A stretch of DNA of 64,000 nucleotides from Porogramme epimiltina (Eukaryota > Basidiomycota > Agaricomycetes > Polyporales > Polyporaceae). Location of the stretch: the NCBI GenBank assembly GCA_900155495.1, contig FTLJ01000165.1, forward strand, positions 62,001 through 126,000. The letters run 5' to 3'. The position numbers were made by a program, and so were the translations under genes. Positions 39,892 to 51,439 of the stretch are shown here, piece after piece; positions within the stretch are counted from its first letter, which is position 1, and each line of letters begins with the position of its first letter. The notes under the pieces are model-generated. The model was not told where the DNA came from. It was given only the letters and a program-made list of their open reading frames with translations, and did not search any database.

Positions 39892-40783
39892 GATTGGCGG
39901 CCCTTTTTGTATACGGCGATGACGTCGAGGAACCATTGATTCTCGACGGGAGGCTCTCTCCCCTCACTACGTCTCGATGCTCGGGTTGCTGCGTCTTCTC
40001 ATGGGGCTCACTGCACCATAGTCCATCGGGATGGCTGCTCGAGAGGCGAGGGTGTTGAATGGCCTAATGGGCACAAGCGGCCTACGCCATTAGAGCAAGA
40101 TGAATAGCGCAAGAACGGAACCCGTGCAGAGGGTGTAGCTGGCATCATTATCGGGCATTGGTAGGGAGATACACATAAATCTAATCTCCGTTCATTGTCG
40201 GATTTTGAAATAATTCCAGACACGTGATCCATACGAACACTGTAGCGGTAAGGCCTGAGCTCGACTGTCTCCACTTGACTCTTATTGTTCAGGCTCCCGT
40301 TGAACCCACTCATGCTAAGCTAGAAGAACGACAATACCGTATGTATGAGCTACCGTAAGGCCCCATACTTCTATGCGACTCATCACTGCACGACAGACGT
40401 ATGAGGATGAGAACAATCCCCAGCGCGCTCCCTGCCGTGCTTATGTGGATGGCATAGTCGACTCTGGCAGCGTTCCGGCGTTTCCAACCTCTAGAAATGA
40501 TTGCGCTTCCTTCAAAAAGCCTCGTCCTCGCTTACTCGACATGGAAGTATTGTCTGGACATCCCGGACGCGCTCCTTGCAAGCATCAATATGATCGCTAA
40601 AAGCGCAGAAACTCATCGCGGTAAGACGCGGAGAATTGAGACTCCAGGCCCCTAAGAGCTCCTCGTGGACCCTGGGTACCAAAATAAAAGGTAATGCTGC
40701 CGTACAGCTCCTCTTTCCCCGCGCTCCGCTCATGTTACTAAGTGCGCGCTCCCCTTGCAAATGAAGCAATCATGGTCAACCCC
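39892..40783. other. Intergenic interval, GMC3 / GMC4
   Basis: No coding region is supported. The two genes run in the same direction, and their shared promoter block begins at the right end of this interval. Confidence 0.4.
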
Positions 40784-40861
40784 TCATCAAACTCAAATGA
40801 GGCGACGTAGTACTCAATGATCTCAGGCACCCGCTGCGAGACCGTCCCATCCACTACTTAA
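40784..40861 (+). promoter_or_regulatory. Upstream block of GMC4 shared with GMC2 and GMC3
   Basis: ATCAAACTCAAATGAG, then TGATCTCAGGCACCC, GACCGTCCCATCCAC and TACTTAAT, ending about 110 nt before the ATG. Near-identical to the GMC3 block in word order and spacing. Confidence 0.6.
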
Positions 40862-40969
40862 TCTCTCAAGACTCGTCATGTTTACCCGAACCCCTGTCGC
40901 CCACCTAGGACTCCCCTGGTTCCAGAGCGCAAGTGTCTGCGAGTGGCTCGAACTCTTCACTGCATACGG

Positions 40970-43331
40970 ATGTTTCTCCATCGAGTCTTCCTCCCGCTCC
41001 AGGTCGTGCTCCTTGCCATCTCGGCAAGAGCTTCAGGCATCACCAATGACTCGATCGTCGCCTCTGGCCAGACATTCGACTATATCGTGGTCGGTGCGGG
41101 TACTGGAGGCACGGCAGTGGCCGCGCGCCTCGCAGAGGATCCCTCGCTCAAGGTTCTCGTCATCGAGGTCGGCGCGGACGCGCGTACGAATCCGGAGGTA
41201 TTCGATCCTTACCAGTTCACTGTCGCCCTTGGAGGGCCGTTGGACTGGGATTGGACGACCGATCAGAACAGGACTATCCATGGGTGCGTGACGGATTTCT
41301 ACGCTCAAACAACAGACGACGCGAACTGATACTCGTAATTTTCATCGTTCTCGTAGGGGAAGAACACTAGGTGGTAGTTCGTCGATCAATGGTATGACCT
41401 GGACGCGAGGTCAAGCAGCACAATACGACTCTTGGTCTGCTCTACTTGAACCGGAAGAGGCTGTTGTCGGGTGGAACTGGAACAACCTCTTCGCATTTAT
41501 GAAGAAGGTACATGCGTCTATCCTTACCTCCTGCTCCCTCATCCGTAGTATTTATCATGTGATTACGACAGGCCGAGACGTTCTCCCCGCCGAACGCCCA
41601 ACAGCGCGCTAAGGGCGCAAGATCAGTCGCAGCGTATCACGGGTCGCACGGACCTGTGCAGGCGACTTTTCCGAACGCAATGTTTGGCGGGCCGCAGATG
41701 CCGGCGTTCATGGACACGGTGATGAACCTGACGGGGATCAGGCACCTGCCGGACTCGAATGGGGGAAGCCCGAACTGTGTCAGCCTCACGCCTCTTGTGA
41801 GTTTGTGAACATGCCTCGAGGCTGGTACACAATGACAGCTGTGGATCGAAGGACTGATTTGGCTGTAGAGCATTGACTGGCATCGAGACGACCACCGTTC
41901 GTCTTCGATTGAAGCATATTATACCCCTGTAGAGGACAGGAGGAAAGGGCTTACACTCCTCATTCAACACCAAGTATACCTCACAACGTTTTCCAGTCTA
42001 CGGCATGGTCTAACATTCGCCTTAGGTCACCAAGGTGCTCTTCAAGGATAGCTCCGCCGTACCACATGCTGCCATAGGTGTCGAGTTCGGGGCCTCAGAT
42101 GGCTCTGGGAAGCGTATGACTGCATTCGCCCGAAAGGAGGTCATAATCTCTGCAGGTACAATCCGCGTAAGTCCACAGTTCCTCCGAGTCATACTGCGCA
42201 TTAACATACCTGAATACCGCTTAGACACCCGCACTCCTCCAACTCTCTGGCATTGGCGATGCAGACCATCTTCGTTCACTCGGTATCGCTCCACTTATCG
42301 ATCTCAAGACAGTTGGAAAGAACTTCCAGGAGCAGACACTCAATCTTCCCATGGCCCAAGCAGGCGACTTCAACCGTGGTGGCCGTGGTCCAACGGATGC
42401 TATTGCCTTTCCGAACATCCATCAGCTGTTTGGAGACGGCGCAGACGCATCGATTGCGAAGATTCGAGGGTCGGTGAACGCTTGGGCTGCATCGCAGGCC
42501 CATAACGCCTTATCTGCAACCGCACTTAAGACCATCTTCGCAGTTCAAGCGGGAACCATCATCGATGACCTAGGTACAGGACAATCCCGCGAATTATGTT
42601 TCACTGCTCACTTCTAGTCACCCGTAGCCCCTATATCAGAACTGTTCCTCACAAACGACTCCCCAGAGTGCGTGAATCTTCCCTAAACTTCAGTCGTTAC
42701 TGATGATGAATAAACTACAGGGTCCTTGGAATAGTCACGTGGCAGCTGTTGCCCTTCAGTCGCGGGAACGTTACTATCGTAGTGAGTATAGCTGCTTATG
42801 TCGAAGAGCTCATTGAACCCATTCGCGGATAGTCCAGCGACTCGTTCCAGCAGCCTGCGGTGAATGTGAACTACTTTGATGTTGACTGGGACCTTGATGT
42901 CCAGGTAGCTACATCGCGACTCGTGCGCCGAGTCTTGGGAAGTCCTCCCCTGAGGTGAGTAACTATGCCCGTCGACTATCCCCGCTGATGTTGCTCACTT
43001 TCATGCTCTTTTAAGTGATCTTGTTGGCCCCGAAGGGGAGACTGCGCCCGGAAACATTACAGTGCCCGACAACGGTGATGGGGGCTCTGACGCAGACTGG
43101 ACCGCGTGGGTCCAGCAGACATTTGAAGCAGTTTCACACCCCATTGGGACTTCGGCAATGATGCGGCGCGATTTGGGAGGAGTAGTCGACGCGCAACTGA
43201 TTGTGTATGACACGGCGAACGTGCGGGTGGTGGATGCGTCGATCATACCGCTGCAGATAAGTGCACATCTGTCGAGCACTGTGTATGGGATAGCGGAAAA
43301 GGCGGCAGACCTGATCAAAGCAGCACAATAG
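40970..43331 (+). CDS. Secreted GMC oxidoreductase GMC4 (AA3 aryl-alcohol-oxidase-like)
   Basis: The ATG at 40970 gives the signal peptide MFLHRVFLPLQVVLLAISA, then RASGITNDSIVASGQTFDY. The FAD motif is slightly changed, VGAGTGGTAVAARL (GxGxxG kept). GMC signature 1 is RTLGGSSSINGMTWTRG. It continues with PNAMFGGPQMPAF, SIDWHRDDHRSSSIEAYYTP, LLQLSGIGDADHL (signature 2), VGKNFQEQTL and LLPFSRGNVTI. The C terminus is AVSHPIGTSAMM ... VVDASIIPLQISAHLSSTV with both catalytic His positions, stopping at 43329-43331. About eleven exons with short GT-AG introns placed as in GMC2 and GMC3. GMC3 and GMC4 are a direct tandem pair; GMC2 lies 8 kb away, inverted. Secreted alcohol oxidase by family; substrate unknown. 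Confidence 0.86.
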
Positions 43332-43709
43332 GGCATGATGTGGTTTAAACTCTATGACACTGTACAACGGAATCACATAGAACTTGAACAGGGCGTAGGA
43401 TGCTCATTCGTTTCATCGTGCAACGTAGCCTGGCCCTCCTGGTACCGTGGCCCAGCCTCAAAATAGTCACGTGACAGAGTGCCTGGGAATTCGCTTGTAT
43501 GATTATCATATATTCTGGTACTTATTGGAGGTTCGTCATCAGTACTGGCAACACCGAGGCTACGCTCTTAAACTCCATCGCCAACGTCCGCTGTCCGTTT
43601 CTTCAGCAAAACCCCATCCTTCGGAGGCCCAGAGTCAATTGTGCGTAAGCAAATAGGTATAGATAGGCTCTGAAGTCTATGTCGTTAACTCCAAGGTTTT
43701 TTTAGATCG
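43332..43709. other. Intergenic interval, GMC4 / F-box E
   Basis: No supported gene; presumed promoter of F-box E. Confidence 0.4.
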
Positions 43710-45442
43710 ATGGGATCTACCCAACCACAGCCTCAACTCACGAGTTTTCGTCTACTAGACGACGACAGTCTTCTACAGATTTTTGAGGAACTCCGTCCTG
43801 GCCGCCACCTTCGTCCGTTATCCCTGACGTGCAAATGGATCAGAGAGCTTTGTAGACCTGTTCTATTTCGCGAGTGCTCCGTCCAGTCGAATACATTGTC
43901 GTCCAAGCAGGTGCAATTTATACCAGAATCGCTGTGGATATATGTTTAGTACGTCAGCGCTAGTCAACTCCTGACAGCCGTATGCTTGTGCTGACTCCCC
44001 GTCGAAGCCGTGTGGTACTTACAGGACATTTCGACCCGATTCCTAGGCGGGAGTCGATTCACCATTCAATTAAAGCCTCTCCATTGCTCGCGCATTACGA
44101 AGCTAGAGAACGGGGGGGCACAATTCTAGAAGAAATCCTCCCCCGCCTGCCCTCCTTGCATTCAGTTCACATTAATATAGGAGATGACCTATCTACATAC
44201 GACCATAGAGGCAACGCGGCCGTCCCTCTGTCAGTTCTCATCGCCATCCTTATCACCCCTCAAATACGCCACCTCACAGTAGATGGGTATCTCTACCACC
44301 CATGTAGCCCGATACCACTCACAATTAACCTCCACGGCGGGGCGCCGATCACATCATTCAAGCAATCCATGCATTCCTTCCGTGAGGATCCGCGTGCGTA
44401 TCCCTCCGAAGCTGCCCTGCTCAGTATTCTCCTCCCAAAGTACCGCCGCTGCTTGGAGAAGCTTGAAATCCCCGCGGAGAACGCACCATTGAAGGAGTTT
44501 TACAAGAGGGATTGGCCGTCCCTCCGTGAACTCACACTCTATGGAGAATGCGAGATCACCCCAGTCCCGTTCGTCTCCGTTCTCGCCAGGCTACCGCAGC
44601 TTCGCTCCCTCCAACTGCAGTTCGCTATCCGAACAACCCTTCCGCGTAGGGCAATTTGGCCCCGGGGATTCTCCTCGAGCTTTCCTTGGCCTCACCTGGA
44701 ACGGCTTTGTATCGGAAACCCAGACCCGGAAGATGAGCTATGGGAACATTTGCCTCAGACCGTTCGCCTTCTCTCGCTCAAGTGTTTTCCGCGCTCCCGA
44801 GTCCTCGAGTGGGAACAGCTTGACGACGCACGGGCCTATCGCTACGGGTTTTCTCACATGCGATGGATTGCCGCGCCTTTGACTTCGTTCGCGATGCTTC
44901 AGGTGTTGCGCGCCTGCCAGACACCTCATCTTATCCGTCTCGACCTTGAATACCGAGTTGACGGCGTCGAAAAGGATCTCCTCCAGCGCATTGTACAATC
45001 TTTTCCCCTCCTCGAGACCCTTGAAGCTCACCGGCACCGCTCTGCGGACACGTCGGAACTCTCCCTGGTATGTGCTTTTGTCTCTCCGGCAAGGTCGCAA
45101 ACGCTTATTATGCACTGTCGGACCTAGTGTGAGGTCGCCCGCCACCTGTCAGGCCTCTCATCCCTGCGTGTCTTCCGGATCTACGTTGACCAGCCGGATG
45201 ATCTCCCCTTCGATGTCTTGCTTGGGGAATCCGGTGTTATCTCGAAGTTGGAGGGTTGTCGGGACGCACGCATACGTACTGCGCGACTGATTGCCCAACG
45301 GCTGGGCTCAAGGGTTGCACGAGTGGATGTGTCGCTGTGCTCGGATGGAAAATGGAAATGCTACCGAATTGTTCGCTCAGACAGTCGGGTAGATGTGGTG
45401 TTTGATCGATTCGACCCTCATTATGTGTTCAGTCGAATGTAG
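43710..45442 (+). CDS. F-box/LRR-like protein, paralogue E
   Basis: Exons 43710-43948 (239 nt), 44008-45067 (1060 nt) and 45128-45442 (315 nt) give 537 residues. The F-box is FRLLDDDSLLQIFEELRP ... LSLTCKWIRELC ... LFRECSV. Repeats follow, such as LARLPQLRSLQLQF, PWPHLERLCIGNPDPEDELW and HLIRLDLEYRVDG. The last exon gives LGSRVARVDV and CYRIVRSDSRVDVVFDRF. Exon layout matches paralogues A-D, although exon 1 is 3 nt longer and the intron 1 acceptor (GAAG) is weak. It is more distant from A-D than those are from each other and groups with F and G. Predicted SCF substrate receptor. A faint A1-like relic on the opposite strand begins about 50 nt past its stop. Confidence 0.82.
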
Positions 45443-45491
45443 CCAGTCGTTGTTCTATGTAGGGCATAACCGCGATACGTTGGGTCTGCAA

Positions 45492-45617
45492 TCAATACTT
45501 ATGTATGAACACTACGAAGGCGTAAAAGTGTGGCCGATGGGCTGCGGGGCTCTTTGACTCTACGGAATCCGGATTGCCTAGGATCGTGGTGTGGTCATTC
45601 GAGAGTCGAGACCAGTC
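45492..45617 (-). pseudogene. Possible relic of an A1-like C terminus
   Basis: The minus-strand frame DWSRLSNDHTTILGN ... FYAFVVFIHKY has the same length and the same W and F-V-F ends as the C-terminal exon of AP2 (NWFNSL ... PPFVFE). Its 3' end shares GCCTTCGTAGT with the stop region of AP3. The match is weak. If real, it would be a fourth F-box -> <- A1-like pair with F-box E. Confidence 0.3.
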
Positions 45618-45963
45618 GGTAAGCGAGAAGCCCAAATCGGGAGCGGGATCATCGGAGTGTGCGGTGTTGGCGCAAGTGCCCCTCAACTGAGTTTGAATTT
45701 CCAATCCCGTCGAACGGGCTGGGGACCGTAAGACGAGCCTGGCTAGGAGTGTTCGGGCTCGGATCGGATTCTGCGCTGAGATTTATGACTTTATGTAGCG
45801 CAAAGCATACCAGAGTCGTCACAGCTGGTATTCGAATAAACTCATCTGTCCGTCACGTCAGACCGCGCTGCGCATCCACAGTATGCGCCAGTCTATTAGT
45901 GAGTTCTACCTACTAGTATGCACACTGTGTGGATTTTATCCTGACCTTCGTGTTTCAGTGCCT

Positions 45964-47726
45964 ATGGATCTAGAAAATCCCCATGATCCCACCTGTCTGC
46001 GTCGACTTGACGATGACATTCTCCTTCAAATCATTCAGGCCCATCTACCACGCGCCGATCTCCGCTCTCTGTCGTTGACGTCCACCTGGATAAGACAACT
46101 ATGCATGCCCACTCTCTTCTCAAAATGCTCCATCAACTCACAAGCTTTGTCATCCGGTCCGGAGCACTTCATCTCCGAGAGCATACGGAGCTATGTGCGG
46201 TGCGTTCTCCTACCATATGCACGTCCATTCTCACCATATCCTCAATCCGGCCGCACCATCTCTAGCATCCTACAGCTCAATGGTCTTTTCGATCGTCGGC
46301 CCATACGCGCCTCATCGTGGGCCTGGGAACACGTCCCGGCCCAGTCCATTCATTACGAACCTGATGAACGAGCCGGAGATTTCCTCACTGGCGCCTTAGA
46401 CCACATGCCCGCTGTCCACTCCGTCATAATCAACAACCTTCAAGTACATGCATTTTCTGGCTCAGGTAACGCTGCCGTTCCGCTGTCAGTCATACTCTCC
46501 ATCCTCACTTCCCCCCATATTCGTCATTTCACGGTCCTTGGGTATCTCTACCATCCATGCGACCCTGTTCCGAAAACCATCTCCATGCTTGCCGCCCCCC
46601 TCGTCTCGTTCGAGTCCATATCCTTAGACCTCCGCTGGCAGCCTCGCAGCTACCCATCCGAGACCGCTTTGCTCAAGATCCTCCTCCCCAAGTTCCGCCA
46701 CACCTTGGAGAAGCTTGTTCTTCCTGTTGAGAACGCGCCACTGAGAAGATTCCTCAAGAAGGACTGGCCGCGCCTTCGGGAACTGCGGCTTTCGGGAGAA
46801 TGGGGAGCTGACAGAAAATCGCTGGGCAAACCATTGGTATCCATCCTCGCTCGGATGCCAGAACTCCGCAGTCTACAACTCATGTTTCATCACCCTCCGA
46901 ACGTCAACCGACAAACCATATGGCCATGTAGCGCTGCGATCGCGTTCCCTTGGCCCAACCTCGAGCACCTATATCTCTCCCATCCGGATCCCGATGATGC
47001 GCTTTGGTGCCATTTGCCGGCGAGTTTGCGTACACTTGCGCTCCAATGTTACCCTAGAGCAGGGGAATTTCAACAATTGAAGAGGGATCATTATACACTC
47101 CACAATGCTAGCGTTCATTGGCATACCCCGCTGCTATCGGCATCCGAAATGCTTCGGCTACTGCGCTCTTGCCAGACCCGGTCTCTCACCCATCTCCTAA
47201 TCGAATATCGTGCAGATATGGCCGAAGACGCACTCCTGGAGTACGTCGCGCAGACGTGGCCTACGCTGGAGGTGCTGGAAGTCCGCCGATATCGGCCAGA
47301 AGAAGGCAGGGAGCTCTCCCTAGTTGGTTGCATTCATAATGAGTGTCTTCTACACGCGCTGACCGGTCCTCTTCTTTACAGGGCGCAATCTCCAGCCTCT
47401 TGTCCCCACTCAATGCATTACGGATTTTCCGCGTTCATCTCGACTGGCCAGAGATAGAACCGCACGAGGCGGTATTTGCAGGCTCAGAAATGGACGATGT
47501 TGGAGAACGTGGTCTCGCTCAGTCGCAACTATCTGAGGCTGAGTACTACCTTGCAGCAGCGCGAATCATTGCCAGTGAACTTGGAATAAGGCTCGGTGAA
47601 GTACATCTTATGCTGCTGGATGACTTCGTACAGCTGCAGTGGCAATGTTATCGAGTAGTGCGTTCTGAAATCGGTGCTATCAACGTATTCTCCGACGGTC
47701 TTGCTCTCGATTCATTGCCTCCTTGA
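45964..47726 (+). CDS. F-box/LRR-like protein, paralogue F
   Basis: Exons 45964-46199 (236 nt, as in A-D), 46266-47322 (1057 nt) and 47382-47726 (345 nt) give 545 residues. The F-box is LRRLDDDILLQIIQAHLP ... LSLTSTWIRQLC ... LFSKCSI. Intron 1 has no in-frame stop, so the frame runs through it, but GT-AG sites and the paralogues place it. Repeats include LARMPELRSLQLMF, PWPNLEHLYLSHPDPDD and LTHLLIEYRADM. The last exon is SPLNALRIFRVHLDWP ... CYRVVRSEIGAINVF. Met at 45964 is chosen because the frame before it is unlike the family. Predicted SCF substrate receptor. Its stop lies 59 nt from the stop of the A1-like fragment AP2 on the other strand. Confidence 0.84.
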
Positions 47727-47785
47727 ATCTTAGTAGATCTACACATCTCCGCTGTACAATATGGGGCCTTATGATACAGCTGTGC

Positions 47786-48381
47786 CTACTCGTCCTCGTC
47801 CTCGAATACGAACGGAGGGAGTGTGTGATTATCCGCATTCTGCTGGCTGAGTCGGAGAAAGGGGCTTCTCAGATGGTCGAACATCGCAACAATCAGGGAG
47901 TTGAACCAGTTCTAACGGCAAACATATTAGCATTGTAAACCTGGCACAACAAACAGCACGCACAATCCCAAAAGTCACTGCACCTCCCTGTGGCGGTAGC
48001 GGAGTACGCGTGATTGCAGCGACGAGTGGAGCTGCTTTTCTAGCCCAGATCAAGCCATTGCTATTCTCGTCCGATATGAACCAGGTTGGCCGCGACCCAA
48101 CAACAATATCCTCCGTGGTAGAACCCTGGAAGTGGTATGTGATGCCTAAATAGCGCTTGTTGTCGTTGACTTGCTTCGGGACCATAAAGATGGGCTTCGT
48201 AGAATTGTAGAGAAGATGGTCAGGTTGGACAACAGCTGTACCACCGATAAGCTCGACAATCTTCTTCACCATATCTAGAGGAAGTCGGGAAGTGCTTGCC
48301 CCTGAAGTTCGTCGTGAGGTGCTGTCGGCTCCGGGCTAAGATAAATGACATACCACAATCGAGTAGAGCGTGGACCCGGGT
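47786..48381 (-). pseudogene. A1-like aspartic protease homologue AP2, 5' truncated
   Basis: Only the second lobe remains: VHALLDCG, an intron, ASTSRLPLDMVKKIVEL, KPIFMVPKQVND, GITYHFQGSTTEDIVV, TWFISDENSNG, FGIV, an intron, NWFNSLIVAMFDHLR and ADNHTLPPFVFEDEDE. The second active-site motif is DCG instead of DTG. Upstream homology ends abruptly near 48,380 where F-box sequence on the other strand begins, so the first lobe was deleted. The remaining frame and splice sites are intact, which suggests a fairly recent loss. It is closest to AP4. It converges with F-box F. Confidence 0.7.
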
Positions 48382-48543
48382 ACTGTGCGACATATTGTGC
48401 AGCGGCTGGGCTCGAGAATCGAGCGGGTAGAATTGTCGCCGTGTGTGGAAGCGGAATGGGAATGCTACCGAGTTGTTCGTTCTGAGGGTCAGATTGATGT
48501 GGTCTTTGATCAATATGTCACCCATTATTTGTTGAATTCGTGA
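48380..48543 (+). pseudogene. F-box gene remnant, C-terminal end only
   Basis: The plus strand reads HIVQRLGSRIERVELSPC, then CYRVVRSEGQIDVVFDQ and THYLLNS, ending at TGA 48541-48543. It matches the C terminus of paralogue E (IAQRLGSRVARVDVSLC ... CYRIVRSDSRVDVVFDRF). No F-box or repeat exon precedes it: homology starts at the same point where the AP2 fragment ends. Its stop is 95 nt from the stop of AP3 on the other strand. Confidence 0.75.
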
Positions 48544-48638
48544 TAGCTATTTCTACTTCACATAAGACGCAACCGTGTTATTGATATATGAAGCAACAGA
48601 TGAACCATGGACTAGTATGCATTCGCCTATTTATGATA

Positions 48639-51153
48639 CTACGAAGGCTGGGAGGGTGTGATTTTCGGCGGTCTGTTCGGCGAGCCGAACAAATGGGGCT
48701 CCCGGCTTGTCAAACATCCCGACAAGCATGGTATTAAACCAGTTCTGTGGGTCCCGGTGTGAGCGGTTGCAAGCGTTCCATCATCAGAGTATTACGTACA
48801 ATACCGAAGACTCCGTAACCTGGCTGTTCCGTCGCATACTGCCCTCCAGGCAGGATGGTGTCCGCGCTCTTGTTGGCCCACACTAACCCGGCTCCGGCTT
48901 CGTCTGAGAGAAAGCAGCGTATGCTGCTTTCGACCACAACCTCACGATCGGGGTCAGTGCCCCTAAAATGATATGCGATGCGGAGGAGGTCCGTGTCAAC
49001 ATGAGGTGGAACAGTGAATGCGAGCCCCTGTCTCTCGTCGTTGTGCGCCCGGGATAGAACAGAGGCTCCAGCAAGCTTGCAGAGCTTCTTCGCCATGTCC
49101 ACGGGCAAGTACGAAGCACTCGTTCCTAACGTGATATGCTTAGAGCTGAGCATTGGGCAATAACAACGAGTTCACTGAAATGCGCTTACCACAATCAAGA
49201 AGTATCTGTACAGGTTGGGGGGTGTTATGTGTATGCTTGTGCAGATGCACGATCTCACCCTTCTCGCTCCACTTGCAGGACACGGAGCTATATTCCCACA
49301 AGACCATCTTATTCATAGCCACGATCCAGAGCGGCCCTGCATTGGGGACATCCCAAAAGTTGCCCTCGATGACGGGGATGTCTGGCGAGAAGGAAACAGG
49401 GATTTCTACGCAAGGCCATTTATTGAACGCGATAAACCTGTGACGGTAAACGTGACGAGAAGTCAACATTATGCCATCCCTATTCGATAAAGACGTCTCA
49501 CGATCGCTTCTCAGCAATGAGTTCGTTCCCTGTTGGTGAATCGTCATGAACACAGGCATAGTAGATTGCGAGGCCCTCAGTGTCCTGGCGGTAACATCAG
49601 GTCCATACCGACTAGCATATTCGGACATGAGTTATGTTTCTTACCTCGTTTGCATTTCTCCTCATGATACCCCGTACGCAGTGCAAGAAACTATCTGGGG
49701 AGTCCTTATCCTGCCCAGTCGAAAGTGAATAGTAGTAAGCACGCGGCATTGCAAGGAACAACAAGAGGATCCATACCTCAACTCGTACACCATTCAGCTC
49801 GAATCCCTTTTGTTTCCTATGAATATGCGAGTCATTTTATAATGCGTGTAAAGTTGGCCACAATGACAAGGAGACGCACTGTCCAGGAGGCAAAGCTAAT
49901 ATTCCATCAGCAGCGTCTTCCTTCAACACATCGTCCAGTGCAAACGCGACGGCAAAGAAGCAGGGTATTTCGCCCAAGGGCAAGGGTGCTTCGGTGGTAT
50001 TCATCGACGCATTGTAGCCCATCAAATCGACTTTGAATGTATTAGGAGAGATACCGACGTCTGTGTCAGATGTAAGCACCTGCTAAATCGTTATGTTTCT
50101 ATGGCAGGTAAACGTACATGCCGCTGCCTTGCCCCTGTACGACACATATTTTTTCATACCTCGGTGCGCCGTTGGATCCTCGCCCAATGCCGAGATTCCA
50201 TGAGAGTAGAGCCAGCCTGCAGTGCGCCTGACTGTACCCCTTGGCCATTCTTCGCAACCCTGCCTGGCAGTAAGACGGCAATACCCCTCGCCGGTGAGCC
50301 AACTGAAACAAGGTCGACGATAAGTGGCGCTTGCGTTCATCGCTTAGTCGCTCTTATCTCACCTGATTCTAGAACCTAAGGGAGAAAGGTAAGGGACCGT
50401 GTTAAAAACACTGTGTGGCGAAGACACTGACCAGGATCGACGGAAAGCAGCACTGCGTTATACGTCGTCTTCTGTGGAGAAGTGGGGTCGGGTCCGAGGA
50501 CATCCTGTTACGAACTTTTAGTTCGGATGAAGCTAAGTACCACAAAGACAACATCGGCACCATCATCACAGAGTAACAGATTCCTTCATAACAGTAAAAG
50601 GAATCAGCATGAATTTTGACCGCATAGAGAATTTTACACACGTCTCCTTCGGTATTCTCGGTAATGGGCGGACTCTGGAAGGTATATTTTTGACGGAGGA
50701 GCTGGAAGAAACGTCGCCCTGCTATGGAGCCGTCCGACATCGGGAGGTCTCGCGGCGAGATCATCGTCTGACACGCAGTCATCAGCATCGTCAAGGTCCC
50801 AGCTTTGATCTAATTTTCAAACGGGCCTCATTAGTCTGTATACCAAAGATCGCCGCGCCGGACGCCTTGCCTTTAGCAGTATGTGCGCCGCTTTCGACGG
50901 AGGCCGACGTCGGAGAGGCCGCGAGTGGCTGGTTCGTATCAGAGTCGGATTCATACGCAAGGCTGACGATGTCGTGCTCGTGGACCTTGCCATACGTCAA
51001 ATCCGACAGTAACTGGCATAACGAGTCAGGGAACACGGCCGTTGTTGGAAAGCTGAGATCATGGCTGCTCACTCTATCCAGTGCAGTGGGTGACCCCAGA
51101 GGGTGGAGGGATAGAACGAAACATTCGTCGCCACCGCCCTGAGTAGCCGGCAT
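48639..51153 (-). CDS. A1-like aspartic protease homologue AP3, altered active site
   Basis: The ATG at 51153 opens MPATQGGGDECFVLSLHPLG ... LDRV, with no signal peptide, then a variable linker. The first active-site strand is NAVLLSV-DPG-SRI-SWLTGEGYC: Pro replaces Thr of DTG, and SRI-S comes from a 13-nt exon at 50363-50375. Then come KKYVSYRGKAA (flap strand), VGISPNTFKVDLMG and FFAVAFALDD ... DGILALP, equivalent to FG ... DGILGLG. The second lobe has RFIAFNKWPC, VQILLDCG, an intron, TSASYLPVDMAKKL, RIAYHFRGTD and FGIV, and ends NWFNTMLVGMFDKPG ... ENHTPSQPS. With DPG and DCG it is probably not an ordinary protease. Several frames between 49.5 and 49.8 kb are hard to join, so local decay cannot be excluded. 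Confidence 0.6.
50363..50375 (-). other. 13-nt micro-exon of AP3
   Basis: GTTCTAGAATCAG, preceded by CTTAG and followed by GTGAGA. It joins DP-G to SWLTGE in frame. Confidence 0.7.
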
Positions 51154-51439
51154 GTCGATCGTTGGAAGAGAAATGAAGTGAGAGGCAAATCGAGGGGAGG
51201 CGGGAGGTGCGGAAAGTCAAGATGAGCGGCAAGGCAGCTCGATCTCCTACCAGGCACAAGCGGTGCCCAAAGTTGACCCTTGATAAGCTCGATGGAGATG
51301 AACGGGGTAAAGAGCGGTGTAACAAGGCTGTGGTTCGGGCGGAGTTGTAACTGGGAGCTACAAATTTGGATGGCGATGCAAGTTAGAGGTTGGAATTCGA
51401 ACTCCGTTGAGGGCCATACCTTCAAATCCTTTGGCGCCG
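51154..51439. other. Intergenic interval, AP3 / MRH4
   Basis: 5' flank of AP3 and far 3' flank of the helicase gene. No gene seen. Confidence 0.4.
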
